From NCBI GenBank assembly GCA_948146395.1, contig OX411544.1, forward strand, positions 93,049,232 to 93,113,231: a stretch of 64,000 bases of DNA, read 5' to 3'. Positions within the stretch are counted from its first letter, which is position 1. Every line of letters begins with the position of its first letter. The stretch is from Fragum whitleyi. Its lineage: Eukaryota; Mollusca; Bivalvia; Cardiida; Cardiidae. This document shows, piece by piece, positions 13,096 to 24,739 of this stretch. A program made the position numbers and the translations under genes. The notes beneath the pieces were generated by a model that was not told where the DNA came from, ran no database searches, and saw nothing but the letters and a program-made list of their open reading frames with translations.

Positions 13096-13719
13096 CTAAT
13101 TATTGCAATGTGTGTCTTTCCAGGACAGCTGAGTGTTTGCAACTACGCAAATATGAAATTGTTTTAAATTGTTAGGTTGAGCTGCTCAGTTGAGTTTCTT
13201 GGAAGTTCTCTTAAAACAAAGAATGCTTTCAGTTACCTTGAAAGTATCAATTCTAAGGATTGCATGGAAATTTCCAGTGTATTTGTGTCAACAGTATTAT
13301 TTTAATCCTTGGAAATAAATACTTGCTGTTCTGAAAAAGAATATACCTAGTAGTAAAATATATTGTCTAAATTGAATTCATTCAACCAAGGTTTCTACCT
13401 TTATGGATTTATCTGAACTGTTTATGTGTATAACATTTTGAAAGTCTTTTGGGGATTTTCGTGTTAGAATTCTCCTTGAATATGATGGCAGTATATAAAA
13501 GACTGAGTGCAAGAGGAAATGCAGTAGGTATGAAATGGTCAAACACATCTGACCATTAATATCACTTTTGAAAATTCTGTTCGAGGACAAATTCACTCTA
13601 ATACTATTGCTGGCCCCTCAGGAGAACCTTTAAAATCTACTTTGGCTCATAAAAACATTCAAAACCGATGTAACAAAGCCTTCATTTTAAGCTTTCATGT
13701 ATTCAAAGTAAGCTTTGAC

Positions 13720-14120
13720 CCAGTGTAAGATCAATTTATATTTCATTGAGCGCTCAAAAAAAACTTTGTTTTCATGAGTACTGGAGCCACAAGGGCAAAA
13801 AATAGTTTTTGTTGTTCACAAAACGAAATATAAATCAATCTTACTCAAAAAAAAAATCTAATTCTTAGAGTCAAAAATGAGACAAATTGTCAAATTTTTT
13901 TTTTTAAAGCGCATCATTTTGCGCATGATTTCTATGCAACATTCATGATGATGTCACTTATTATGCTCACTTAGATATCATTAGATGAGGGGAAATGAAC
14001 AAAAGCGAGGTATAAGGTTTTGATAATATCACTGGTAAGGCAGTGAGTTTATCGAATGATAATCTACTGTTATTCTTGGATAATTCACCGAAAAGCATTA
14101 AAGAATAATGTTAACTTATG
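13720..14120. repeat. Interspersed repeat, copy at 46725 in the same order
   Basis: Shares with 46725-47160 the inverted pair 'atatttcattgag..' / '..cgaaatataaatcaatctt', 'gcgcatcattttgc' and 'tttgataat.tcactggt'. No frame of note. Confidence 0.65.
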
Positions 14121-14502
14121 CATAATAAAAGGTATTTTATCACTTTTTTTTTGATAAGTAATTGCAGGCTTTTGCTAGCTAGAAATTTTGGAAAAGATAG
14201 GAATTTTTGGCATTGATAGCTCTTTGTTTCTGTCAGACTGTCGCAGAATGAGCTTGTATTTTGCCTGAAATAATCTGTAGGAATAGCCATTTATTTGATG
14301 TGTTTTCAAGTCCTTTTTTAGAGCTTTCTTGTGGCAGCAATGATATTTTAGTGTATTTGCTAGATGGGTAGTGCATTATACCAAGATTGTCAATAGCATA
14401 TTTCCGTTCCAAATGATTGATTTCAAGATATTTTACTTGGTACAATTTTCCATCGACATAAATATAAGGATGTGCCATTGGAAACAAAGATCAGGTAGCT
14501 GT

Positions 14503-15999
14503 AACCCTTTCCTGTTTTTAGCTCACCTGAGCACAAAGTGCTCAAGGTGAGCTATTGGGATCGTAGAATGTCCGTGGTGCGTCGTCAGTCGTGCGTCGTC
14601 CGTGGTGCGTCGTCCGTCGTCCACAATTTCTTTAAACATCTTCTCCTCCTAAACCAGTGGGCCAATCTTGATGAAACTTGGCAGGGATGTTCCTTGGGTC
14701 AAGCTCTACCAAAGTTGTTCAAATAAATGAAATCCACCCTTAACTTTCCCTTTACCCTTAACAAAAAGGGTGAAAATATGAAAATCTTTAAAAATCTTCT
14801 TCTCTGATACCAGAAGGCAGACAGCTTTCATATTTGGTATGTAGCATCATCTAGTAGACCTCTACCAAGTTTGTTCATATCAAGACCCTGGGGTCATATT
14901 TGGGCTTTGCCCGGGCCCAACCCTTTTTACATAGAATCAAAGAGCGAAAATCTTTAAAAATCTTCTTCTATGTGACCATATGGCAGACAGCTTTAATATT
15001 TGGTGTGTAGCAACACCATGTGGGCCTCTACCAAGTTTGTTCATAACAAGACCCTTGGGTTATATTTGGGCTTTGCACAGGTGCATCCCTTTATCTCTTA
15101 TGAGCACAAAGGGTAAAAAAATGAAAATCTTCAAAAATCTTCTTCTATGAAACCAGATGGCAGACAGCTTTCATTTTTGGTATGTAGCATCATCTAGTGG
15201 ACTTCTACCAAGTTTGTTCATATCAAGACCCTAGGATCATATTTGGGCTCCCCCTGGGCGCAACCCTTTTTACATAGAATCAAAGAGCGAAAATCTTTTA
15301 AAATCTTCTTTAATCGAAACCAGAGGGCACACTGCTTTCATTTTTGGTATGTAGCATCATCTTGTTGGCCCCTACCAAGTTTGTTCATATCAAGACCCTT
15401 GGGTCATATTTGGGCTCCACCCAGGCGCATCCCTTTCAGCTCATCTGAGCATGATGGGTGAAAATGGGAAAACCTTCAAAAATCTTCTTCTCTGAAACCA
15501 GAAGGCAGACAGTTTTCATATTTAGAATGTAGCATCATGTTATGGACCTCTTCCAAGTTTGTTCATATCAAGACCCTGGGGTCACTTTTGGGGTCCACCC
15601 AGGTGCATCCCTTTTTACATAGAACCAAAGAGAAAAAAGGCATATCTGTCTTGCTCTTCGCTGAAAACGTTCCATGGTATTGATCTTTGGCAATTATCTT
15701 CTTTTTGACATCTGCCTATCTAATTAATGTGATGTCCCAGGGGTCATAAAGACTCAGGTGAGCGATCTAGGACCATCTTGGTCCTCTTGTACAAAATTTT
15801 GGACCTGTCCAAATTCAAAGGTTTTGCAGACGTAAATTTAAAGTGGATTTAATTTGGAAAATAACCATTCAGTAGGGTAGAAAATAGTGTGGAAAAAGAA
15901 GAAATTGCTTGTCAGAAGCAATTTCTTCTTTTTGCACAATGTTTTCTCAATCATAAATACATAGGCACGTAAAAAGCAGGGATTAAACAGCAAAGGGTA
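14503..15999. repeat. MITE (TIR 'aaccctttcctgtttt') split by another element
   Basis: The left 16 bp, 'aaccctttcctgtttt', are at 14503-14518. The rest resumes at 15791 with 'acaaaattttggacctgtcc' and ends in 'aaacagcaaagggta'. The uninterrupted copy at 18161 joins exactly these pieces, which shows an insertion at this point. Confidence 0.85.
14519..15790 (+). mobile_element. 'agctcacctgagca' element inserted in a MITE
   Basis: Begins with the hairpin 'agctcacctgagcac' / 'gtgctcaaggtgagct', continues with 'gtccgtggtgcgtcgtc' and about five 150-190-bp units containing 'accagaaggcagacagcttt' and 'agtttgttcatatcaagacc'. Ends 'gaccatcttggtcctcttgt'. Younger than the MITE it interrupts. Confidence 0.8.
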
Positions 16000-16341
16000 A
16001 ATATCACAGGTCAAGGTCAAACAGTCAAATAGCGCATGTTAGGAGCAATAGCTCCTAATGGATGGATTTCAAGATAGTTTTCAGATGTATATAAGCCATT
16101 TGAAGCAAAGGTCAAGCTCAACTTCTTAAACTTAATGTAAACTTTGTGGAAAATTCTGATTTTAGAATCAAAATTGGTCTATTGTTTATCTTTAAAAATT
16201 CAAACAAAGAAAAGAATAATAACTAATCTCTTAATTTCTTTCAAGTAAAATTCTACAAAGAAAGACAAAAAAATGTGCGATACCATCTTTTTTGATAACT
16301 TTTTTGGAGCTTCTTTTATTTCTAACCAGTGAAACATTTTT

Positions 16342-16910
16342 TATGCCCCAGCAACGATACATCAGGGGCATATTGTTTTAACATTGTCCGTCTGTCTGTC
16401 TGTCTACAAAACTGTACCAAAAATCTTAACATTGCCAATATCTTCAAGCCTATTCAAGAAACAAGCCTTATTTTTGGCATAGTGATAGATCTCAATGAGA
16501 CACATCTGCTGATATTAAAGTCAAGGTCATTTGACAAGGTCAAGGTCAGCCATCAAGGTCAAATAACTATAAAAATTAATAAAAAAAAACCCTTTAACAT
16601 TGCCAATATCTTCAAGCCTATTCAAGAAATTAGCCCTATATTCGGCATGATAGATGATAGATTTAAATGATACACATCTTCTGATACCAAAATCTAGGTC
16701 ATGTGACAAGGTCAATGTCATTTGTCAAGGTCAAATTCTCCAAATCTTAACCAAAAAGCTTGACATTGCTACTATCTTAAAGTCTTTTCAAGTTACAAGT
16801 TAGATATCTAGGTCAAGGTCATGTCTCAAAGTCAAGGTCGTCTGTCAAGGTCAACATTTTGAAAAAAAATGTTGTTACGAGGACATTTGTGTTCCACAAA
16901 CACATCTTGT
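16342..16910 (+). repeat. 'atgccccagcaacga' element
   Basis: Head 'atgccccagcaacgatacat', then 'gtccgtctgtctgtctg', internal units with 'aacattgccaatatcttcaa' and 'caaggtcatttgacaaggtc', and end 'cacaaacacatcttgtt'. A second copy is at 48371-48654. The 113-codon plus-strand frame here is repeat-derived. Confidence 0.7.
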
Positions 16911-17960
16911 TATACGCCCGTCAAAGACGAGACGTATTATGGGATCACCCGTGGCGTCCGGCAGACAGGCGTCCGAGTGTCCGGGCGTCCGTCGGCGTCC
17001 ACTTCTTTGTCCGGAGCATAACTCTGTCACTTGAGGTCAGATGGACTTGGCAATTGTATTCTTCTCATCATTGCGGAGTGCAGTGCACAAGAACCATAAC
17101 TCTACCTGGCCTATTTTTTGAGTTATTGCCCTTTGTTGTTTTTCATACTAGAATCTTGTCCAGAGTATATCTCTAAAAGTATAATAGCTAGAATCGTGAA
17201 ACTTCATGGGTGTATAGATCTCACCAAGGGGGAGTGCAGTGCACAAGAACCACAACTCTACCTTGCCTATTTTTTGAGTTATTGCCCTTTGTTGTTTTTC
17301 AGACTTGAATCTTGTCCGGAGTGTATCTCTTAAAGTATTATAGCTAGCATCATGAAACTTCATGGGTGTATAGATATCACCAAGGGGGAGTGCAGTGCAC
17401 AAGAACCATAACTCTACCTTGCCAATTTTTTGAGTTATTGCCCTTTGTTGTTTTTCAGACTTGAATCTTGTCCGGAGTATATCTCTTAAAGTATAATAGC
17501 TAGGATCACGAAACTTCATGGGTGTATAGATCTCATCAAGGTGGAGTGCAGTGCACAAGAACCATAACTCTACCTGGCTTATTTTTTGAGTTATTGCCCT
17601 TTGTTGTTTTTCATACTAGAATCTTGTCCGGAGTATATCTCTTAAAGTATAATAGCTAGGATCATGAAACTGCATGGGTGTATAGATCTCACCAAGGGGG
17701 AGTGCAGTGTACAAGAACCATAATTCTACCTGACCTATTTTTTTAGTTATTGCCCATTGTTGTTTTTCAGACTTGAATCTTGTCCGGAGTATATCTGTAA
17801 AAGTATAATAGCTAGGATCATGAAACTTCATGGGTGTATAGATGTCATCAAGGGGGAGTGCAGTGTACAAGAACCATAATTCTACCTGGCCTATTTTTTG
17901 AGTTTTTGCCCCTTGTTGTTTTTCATACTAGAATCTTGTCCGGAGTATACCTCTTACCTT
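16911..17960 (+). repeat. Element with 156-bp tandem array
   Basis: Head 'tatacgcccgtcaaagacga', then six to seven units with a constant 156-bp period: the phrase 'tctacctggc' or a variant recurs at 17101, 17257, 17413, 17569, 17725 and 17881. Because 156 is a multiple of three, frames stay open across units and give false repeat-protein ORFs on the minus strand. A solo head is at about 32706. Confidence 0.85.
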
Positions 17961-18160
17961 TGTCCATCTGTCTCTCTACACAAAACATGACAAAAAATAT
18001 TCATTCAAAATAACCTCAGTTCTATTCAAACCCCCAGTTAATACTAAGCAGTGTGAAGGGCATATCTTGTGACAATTTGGCACCTTGTTTTGTCTGGTAT
18101 TGATTCAGAAAAATTCATGTTTCTTTATTATTTAAAACAATTTGTTTTTTGAGACATGTT

Positions 18161-18385
18161 AACCCTTTCCTGTTTTACAAAATTTTGGACCTGTCCAAAT
18201 TCAAAGGTTTGGGAGACAAAAATTTAAAGTGGATTTAATTTGAAAATCAACCATTCAGTAGGGTAGAATATAGTGTGGAAAAAGAAGAAATTGCTTGTCA
18301 GAAGCAATTTCTTCTTTTTTCACAATGTTTTCTCAATCATAAAATCACAGGCACGTAAAAAGCAGGGATTAAACAGCAAAGGGTT
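18161..18385. repeat. MITE, TIR 'aaccctttcctgtttt', intact copy
   Basis: Complete copy of the family with inverted ends 'aaccctttcctgtttt' and 'aaacagcaaagggtt'. It ends about 30 bp before the acceptor of the next AREL1 exon, so it forms most of the 3' end of that intron. Confidence 0.8.
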
Positions 18386-18415
18386 AAGTCACAAGTTCTG
18401 TTTTCTATATGACAG

Positions 18416-18579
18416 GTCCCATTGATGCGTCAAAGACGGGGTTTATGAATTACACTTCAACTGTCGTCTGCACACCAGATGCCTCTTATCCATTGACAAT
18501 TGAGGCTAGAGATGCCTTTGGAAATATCGCTTCATACAAAGCTGATCAAAATAATTATTTTAAAATCAAAGTCACAGAG
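18416..18579 (+). CDS. AREL1: AREL1-like, exon 2 visible (Ig-like region)
   Basis: Acceptor 'tatatgacag', donor 'ACAGAG|gtgggt', phase 1 to 0. About 55 residues, with 'GPIDASKTGF', 'VVCTPDASYPL' and 'IEARDAFGN', as in the second half of the filamin-like region of AREL1. Joins exon 7094 by completing a Gly codon. The frame stays open into the intron for about 90 bases before a stop, so a simple ORF call overextends it. Confidence 0.88.
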
Positions 18580-18933
18580 GTGGGTATTTATCTGTTATAT
18601 ATAAAATTGTTAAATGTAGTCACAAAATTTCATATCTTTATATGCATTTTTATAAAAAAAAGAAATCTATAGTGTATTTATCTCAAAGCTATCTAAAAAT
18701 AACAAATTAATTTCAAAGTGAAGAGTTAGGTTGTAGCAAGGTATAAAAATTCTGTCTGGATAAAATTGTTATACCAACATTAAAGTTGAAACCTTAGTCA
18801 GTCTGCGCAGTCTGACTAGGGTTGACACTTTACACATTACCACGATGATCCCTTTTGCCTGACAGGGCAATATGTGTCTGCAACAAAAACCCCAAACTTT
18901 ATACATAAATGAAATTCCTAACGATGCATTTTG

Positions 18934-19005
18934 AGGGGTCAGAGCAACACTATTGTAAGTGCCAATATATTTAAAGGCACTTACAATAGTGTTGCACTGA
19001 CCCCT
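18934..19005. repeat. Hairpin of the 'ggggtcag' family, copy in duplicated unit
   Basis: Arms 'aggggtcagagcaacacta' and its complement ending 'cactgacccct', with loop 'gccaatatatttaaaggc'. The next copy 230 bp away belongs to the same local duplication as the exon start. Confidence 0.75.
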
Positions 19006-19027
19006 GGATATCAAAATATACCCTACC

Positions 19028-19160
19028 TTTGGCTTTCAGTGTGGAACTCCATCAAAATATGTTTCTAACACTCAGCTTCTTTTTTAATATCAACAAAAAT
19101 GCCTAACTTTTTGCATATAAAACATAAATACCTAACTTTTCAATGCAAAATATACATTTC
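19028..19160 (+). pseudogene. Degenerate duplicate of the 5' part of AREL1 exon 19258
   Basis: 'ggctttcag' then 'TGTGGAACTCCATCAAAATA' repeats the acceptor and first codons of the exon at 19258 (one mismatch in the first 20 bases). It then runs 'tctaacactcag' and later 'aaatgcctaact', parallel to the true exon. The frame ends in TAA after 15 codons. The acceptor is intact. Confidence 0.8.
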
Positions 19161-19163
19161 TTT

Positions 19164-19232
19164 CGGTCAGTGCAATACTATTGTAAGTGCCTAGAAATAT
19201 ATAGACACTGACAATAGTAATTGACTGACCCA
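19164..19232. repeat. Hairpin of the 'ggggtcag' family next to exon 19258
   Basis: 'cggtcagtgcaatactatt' pairs with 'attgactgacccat'. It lies 25 bp before the real acceptor, just as the hairpin at 18934 lies before the pseudo-acceptor. Confidence 0.7.
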
Positions 19233-19257
19233 TCAATTGACCAAAATCTATTTTCAG

Positions 19258-19426
19258 TGTGGAACTCAATCAAAATATGTGCCTGCCACCCAGATATATT
19301 ATAACTCACGACAAAAACACCTAACTATGCACATCAAAATGGAGAAAGAGGGCTGTTTCCAGGCAACTGTGTCCTATGGAGATATCAACTTGAAGAACGG
19401 AGACTTCAATATTTTAGTCCTTAGTT
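19258..19426 (+). CDS. AREL1: AREL1-like, exon 3 visible (Ig-like region)
   Basis: Acceptor 'atctattttcag', donor 'CTTAGTT|gtaagt', phase 0 to 1. About 56 residues. 'EKEGCFQATVSYGD' and 'NGDFNILVLS' are the closing strands of the filamin/Ig-like fold. A partial copy of this exon, with its own acceptor, lies 218 bp upstream and ends in an early stop, so use of the upstream acceptor would truncate the protein. Confidence 0.9.
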
Positions 19427-19850
19427 GTAAGTATGACAATATCGTATAGATGTAGGGAATAAAACAAATTTTACAGTCAGCCAGAAATAAAATATGAAGA
19501 CAGTAAAAACAAGAAATTTTTAACATATTCTAAATACATTCCTCTTTTTATATGTAAATATTTTATTAGATATAGATTTATTTTGGACAGGCGTGGGGGA
19601 GGGTTGGGGTTGGGGGATGTCTTTCAAATAACAATAATTGTAAGAAAATATCAGTAGATATTGCAGTGGGAACTTTTATTATCAGGGATTTAATGGCTAA
19701 ATGTAGCCTTTTGTAATATTAAAGTAATTCAATTTTTCAAGAAGAAAGGGGATTCCACCCCCTTTTGTCACAGTAAATCTTGTACATATATTTTTGTTGT
19801 CTAAGGAAGCTTTATGATGATCTCTCTAATTGAAATGAAGACCTACCCGG

Positions 19851-19972
19851 CATTCAGGATGATAAAACAGTGCAAACTGTTTGCAAATTATACCCTGCTT
19901 TGCATGCAATTACATGTGCAAAGCTGTGTATAATAGGCAAACTGTTTGCAAAGTTTTGTTATTCTGAACTCA
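19851..19972. repeat. Palindromic repeat, family A copy 3
   Basis: 'aggatgataaaacagtgca' and 'gcaaagttttgttattctga' arms, with 'attataccctgctttgcatg' inside. Confidence 0.7.
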
Positions 19973-20326
19973 GGGCTGATGAAATGGCTGAAATGTTGGC
20001 CCAAAACCTTATGAAGACAGTAAGAAAAAGCTTGAATTCAATACATGTCTAGTCATGTTGACAAGGTCAATATGCCATTCCTAAATAATATACTCCCAAG
20101 TCAAAGAACAAATTGTCTCATTGTATTTTGTTATGATTTAATTTTAAGTTGTGTCTGTCAATATTCCTGTGTTCTGATTGGCTGAAAAATTGATTTTATT
20201 CCCTCATGAAAACAATTTTGATTACGCATCTATTTTGTAAGATTCCACAAAAAGTAGTCCCGTAAGAAATCTGTCCTTAACTTACAAATATTTATATTTC
20301 TGCTTCATGATATTAGATTATAAGAT

Positions 20327-20474
20327 ATGAAGAGAGTATTTGTTGATTTCATGGAGGTATGAAACTAAAAACCTTATCACAATCATCATGAATCCACTTT
20401 GACAATTTATACAGTGTGATTAGGTTTTTAGTTTCATACCTCAATGAAATCAACAAATACTGTCTTCATCTCTT
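20327..20474. repeat. Long inverted repeat, about 45-bp arms
   Basis: 'gtatttgttgatttcatgga' with 'ggtatgaaactaaaaacct', and their complements 'aggtttttagtttcatacc' and 'aaatcaacaaatac'. A partial third arm, 'gcatttgttgatttcattga', occurs at about 20607. Confidence 0.75.
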
Positions 20475-20666
20475 TATTGACAGTATTTTCTGCCCACTTG
20501 CATTGAGCAAGACATAGTTGTCACTATGACAAGTCTGTGTATGTGCATTGATGGGTGAGTGTGCTAGTCATATTTTGTCCAGACAATTACTTAAGACATG
20601 ATGAGGGCATTTGTTGATTTCATTGAAGTCTGATTATTTATATTTTTACCTTCTCTTCTTTTTTAG

Positions 20667-20797
20667 CTGATGATCATGCCAGTGTAGAGAAGAATATAGC
20701 GAAATCACGCAATATTTGGTATGAAGCCAGATTGATAGAGTGTAACCATGAAAAACTTTCAAAACCAAAAAAGGTTTACATCTATATAACACCAAAG
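20667..20797 (+). CDS. AREL1: AREL1-like, exon 4 visible (linker)
   Basis: Acceptor 'cttcttttttag', donor 'CCAAAG|gtcagt', phase 1 to 0. About 44 residues, starting 'DDHASVEKNIAKSRNIW' and ending 'KKVYIYITPK'. The last motif aligns with the conserved stretch before the central domain of AREL1. From memory, the vertebrate protein has an acidic, Ser-rich insert here that is absent in this exon. Confidence 0.88.
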
Positions 20798-21144
20798 GTC
20801 AGTACTGGTAATTATTATATAGCCAAGCTTGTGTTATATTGCAAACAGTCACCAAAAAAGTGTTTTTTCCTGATTCTTCCACATTTGAAGATAGATACAG
20901 ATATAAGAGGGGACATTAAGGGGTAAAGTGTGATTACAATTAAAACTAGAAAAGTATTTATTTACATGTGTATGCTTTTCAAGGCTTACTGGATAATATT
21001 TCTACCTATTCTTGTTAACACAACTCCTCCTTCAAATATGGACTGATCTACATAAAACTTTCTTAGAATCTTCCCAGTCATGTGATGATGCTCATTTTGT
21101 CAATATTTTGTGAAGCTATTCTGCATCACTGGAAAAGATTTTTT

Positions 21145-22305
21145 TAGCTCGCCCGGGACAAAAGTCTCGGAAGAGCTATTGTCATACCCTCAGATGTCAG
21201 CGTCGGTGTCGGCGTCCGCATAAGGTAAAAGTTTTTTATTTCTATCAATATTTATCCTAGAGGCTTTATTTTTAACAGAAACACTCATTAGGGCATAGGC
21301 TTTCATTTGAGACCAACATCCATGTCGAAATGACCTTTGGACTGTGACCTTGACCCTTTCAAAGAAAACTTTAACCAAAAACTTTAACCAAAAACTTTAA
21401 CCAAAAAAACTATTACCTTGCTTATATTTTCTGTAAGCTTTAAACTAGAGACATCATTACTTCATATGCACACTCATTAGGTGATAGGCTTTCACCAGAG
21501 ACCAAGGTCCTTCACAATTTGACCTTGACCTTTACCATTTGTGGACTTAGAAAAACTTTAACTGAAAACTTTAACCAAAAACTTTAACCTTGCTTATTAT
21601 TTTCTAAATGCTTTAACCTAGGGACATCATTACTTCATATACATACTCATTAGGTGATAGGCTTTTGTGAGAGATCAAGGTCCTTGATAATTTGACCTTG
21701 ACCTTTTATGAACTTCGAAATACTTTAACCGAAATTCTTGTACCAAAAACTTTAACCTTGCTTATATTTTCTGAATGCTTTAACCTAGGGACATCATTAC
21801 TTCATATATATAGTCACCAGATGAAAGGCTTTCACCAGAAACCAAGGGCCTTGACAATTTGACCTTGACCTTGACCTTTTATGGACTTGGAAAAACTTAT
21901 ACTGAAAAACTTTAACCAAAAATTTAACCTTGCTTATAATGCTTTACTCAGGGGCATTATTACTTCATACACATACTCACTAGGTGATAGGCTTCTACAG
22001 AGACCAAGGTCCTTCACAATTTGACCTTGATCTTGACCTTTTGTGGACTTAAAAAAATTTTAAAGAAAAACTTCATGTTTGATACAAAGAAATTCCATTG
22101 GTAACCTCATCTGCTTGTAGGCTTTCACTTTACCCTAACCTTATACATGCAATTATAACAAAAAAGTTTTTATATTTCTTAATTACTACTCAAACAGATA
22201 TATATTAGATCATGGACTTTAACATTGAAAGAAACCACTTTGAACTTCGGTCTTCGGTCAAGCGCTGTTTGGGCGAGCTACGTTGTCCGCGGACAACTCT
22301 TGTTA
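21145..22305 (+). mobile_element. 'agctcgcccg' element with about 180-bp units
   Basis: Ends 'agctcgcccgggacaaaag' and 'gggcgagctacgttgtcc' contain an inverted 'agctcgccc'. The inside has five or six units with 'aaccttgcttatattttctg' and 'aatttgaccttgacc'. It sits in the AREL1 intron 72 bp before the next exon. No transposase. Confidence 0.75.
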
Positions 22306-22376
22306 AGTTTACCCATAGCAGCATATATTATGACTTGAGCTCTCTTGTTCTAATCAAGTTATATTTTCTTTTACAG

Positions 22377-22454
22377 CAATTAAAACTCAAAGAATACTTC
22401 CTCAAAATTATTGGTAAAAGATTATATACATACAGGGTGTGTCCTTCAACAAAG
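22377..22454 (+). CDS. AREL1: AREL1-like, exon 5 visible
   Basis: Acceptor 'ttcttttacag', donor 'ACAAAG|gtaaga', phase 0 to 0, 26 codons. 'EYFLKIIGKRLYTYRVCP' is a strongly conserved AREL1 core motif. The same frame is open upstream into the intron, so the start is set by the acceptor and by the phase of the previous exon. Confidence 0.88.
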
Positions 22455-23332
22455 GTAAGACATTTATAATAATGTAACTTTAAAAGTTGTCTTCATGATT
22501 GGTGAACTCTAAAAAGTAGCTCCTCCGTGGAAAACATAAACATTTTAGCTACAGCTTAGCTAAATTGAGCCTATGCATGACATTTCTAACAATTTGACAT
22601 CTGCTTAAGGTGCAAGCATTTAGCAGCCCCGACAGTTACTTAGAGAAAGTAGAGGGTTGTCTTACTGTCTACAGATACTTTAAGACATAATCTATCTACT
22701 AATCGCAAAGTGAAGACTCTGGCCAGACTGTCGGATGCACAGACTGGCCAGAGGATTTGCTTTGTGCACATTTGAAATTGTTGGAAATGTCACACACAGG
22801 CTCAATTGTAGTTATGATGTTTGAGTCATCCACAGACTTTTATGTTTTAACAGAATACCAGAGATGAAATTTTCAATAACCGCCTTAATGAATCATTAGA
22901 TAGGTCAATTATTGTTTTGATTGACAGTAATAATCTGTCAGTTACACTAGATTTTGTACAATTTCTATGTCTCATTTCAATTAATTCTGAACTTAAAACA
23001 AACATTTTGTTGTTTCACGATAGAGTTACATGCTTTGTAATATGTGTAAAAAGTTGAAGCTTTTTTTATAGAGCACCTAAAGAATAAGCCACCTGTATCT
23101 ATTTGCTGCTTAATAAAAATAAATTCCACCTTTATGACTATCACTTAAACAAACACATTTTCCTGTCTTTGCTTATTGTTGCTGAAATGAAAAAAATAAT
23201 GATAAGAAGAGGGTATTGAGCTACTCTAGTTGCAGGCTAAAATTTGTTTTACAAAAATTCATAAAGAGTCCAGGTCTATTGGATCAATTATATTCAAGAA
23301 CTTCTCATTTACTTTTTGTTATACATTTTCAG

Positions 23333-23474
23333 TTCAATTTTACTGGGTTTAGCAATCAACTTGGATGTCCGATATTTACTATAGATGATGGAGCCCAGGC
23401 CCCGGTCATTCTGGGGGCAAAGGACAGAAACATCATAGCAGCTACTTTTACAAAGTTCCTACTCAGAAATATAG
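23333..23474 (+). CDS. AREL1: AREL1-like, exon 6 visible
   Basis: Acceptor 'atacattttcag', donor 'AATATAG|gttggt', phase 0 to 1. About 47 residues, with 'FTIDDGAQAPVIL' and 'DRNIIAATFTKFL'. The latter is a conserved helix of the region between the Ig-like part and HECT. Confidence 0.88.
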
Positions 23475-23632
23475 GTTGGTAAAGAACTCTGCATTAGATT
23501 AGATTTAAGAGCTTGTTAAGATTCTGATCCTCTGTCTCCTTTTACATTTGTTAAGCTAATGATCATGGATCTGTGACAATTTCAGAATATCTGCTTAATG
23601 AAAATATAAATATGAAAACACTTAACACCACA

Positions 23633-23757
23633 CCTGCGTTCAGGATAACAAAACGACCAAAACAGTTTGCCAATCATATCCCGATTTGCATGCAAGTGCA
23701 CATGCAAAGCAGGGTATAATTGGCAAACTGTTTGCTCTGTTTTGTCATCTTAATGCA
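23633..23757. repeat. Palindromic repeat, family A copy 4
   Basis: 'caggataacaaaacgac' and 'ctctgttttgtcatctt' arms, with 'gcagggtataattggc' inside. Confidence 0.7.
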
Positions 23758-24509
23758 CAGCTGGTAATGTTATCAAAGGAATTTTTTTTAATTAGAACAC
23801 ATAACAGGACAGTTAAAAGAAAAAATTAGAGACAAGTTCTGCCTGTGTACCGGTAAATCAGCGGAGCAACGTGAAAATCTGTCTGAAACTGAATAGAGTT
23901 TAATTATCTTATACCCTGCCTCAAATAAACACTCCAGGAGCTCTACATAACATGGTCAGGTAGCTTTTATTTGCTTTTTAGTATAACTTTTTTCTGATTT
24001 AGAAAATCATTAAAATTGATGTCTTTTATGCCCTTTTCCGTTTAATTTGAGGTGAATTTCCTCTAAACAACCATATAAATGATTGTTCAGAGGAAATTCA
24101 TCTCAAATCATAGAAGAAGTCTCAAAAAGTTCCTAAAATTTAGGCATTAGAAGTGGGTTTTCTTTGTAAAAAAAATGTAGGGGTGCTCCTATTAGGGAGG
24201 GCGCTATTTTTTGAGGAAATACAGTATCTCTTTGGCCCTAGTCAGAAAAACTGAGATACATCACATTTAAAGGGAAACATTCACAAACAGCTAGAATAAG
24301 AATTTGAAAACAGAGATCAGCAGAGGTCAATCATAAATTGCTTTTAGAAAGCAAACAAAGAAAGATAAAATGGACATACTTTATTCTGAAAATTGTCAAA
24401 AACTATTAATTATTGACTCTATTCTGGTTTATTTGTCCATGCAACCTGGAAAGAGTTAATACTTATCACTCTATCAAGATGGTTTCTGATGCAAGACAGC
24501 TCACAAATC

Positions 24510-24584
24510 AAGGGTTTAGTGCAAGAGTGTGCTAAGTGTATATACATTATATATACACTTAGTACAGTTTAGCACTTAACCCCT
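24510..24584. repeat. Hairpin 'agtgtatatacattatatata'-type
   Basis: 'aagggtttagtgcaag..gtgctaagtgtata' and the complement ending 'agcacttaacccct'. A close relative is at 59172-59247. It ends about 33 bp before the acceptor of AREL1 exon 24618. Confidence 0.75.
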
Positions 24585-24617
24585 GAAATGTGAAAAAAAG
24601 TATCATTTTTTATTCAG

Positions 24618-24739
24618 GCGGATCAGAGACATTTCAAGACAAACAAGCTTTCTTTTACCATGAAATCAGAACATTACATCAGAAGAGGAGTCACAGTACT
24701 ATAACATTGAAGATCGATAGATCGAAATTATTACAAACA
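24618..24739 (+). CDS. AREL1: AREL1-like, exon 7 visible
   Basis: Acceptor 'ttttattcag', donor 'CAAACA|gtaagt', phase 1 to 0. About 41 residues, beginning 'GGSETFQDKQAFF' and including 'HSTITLKIDR', the lead-in to HECT. 'GGSETFQDK' is essentially invariant in AREL1 proteins I know. Confidence 0.92.

Noticed and set aside
17148..17870. Minus-strand frames of 136 and 84 codons with repeated 'YTPMKFHDPSYYT'
   Set aside because: They follow the 156-bp tandem array unit by unit and arise because the period is a multiple of three. No start context, no domain, and the array belongs to an interspersed element.
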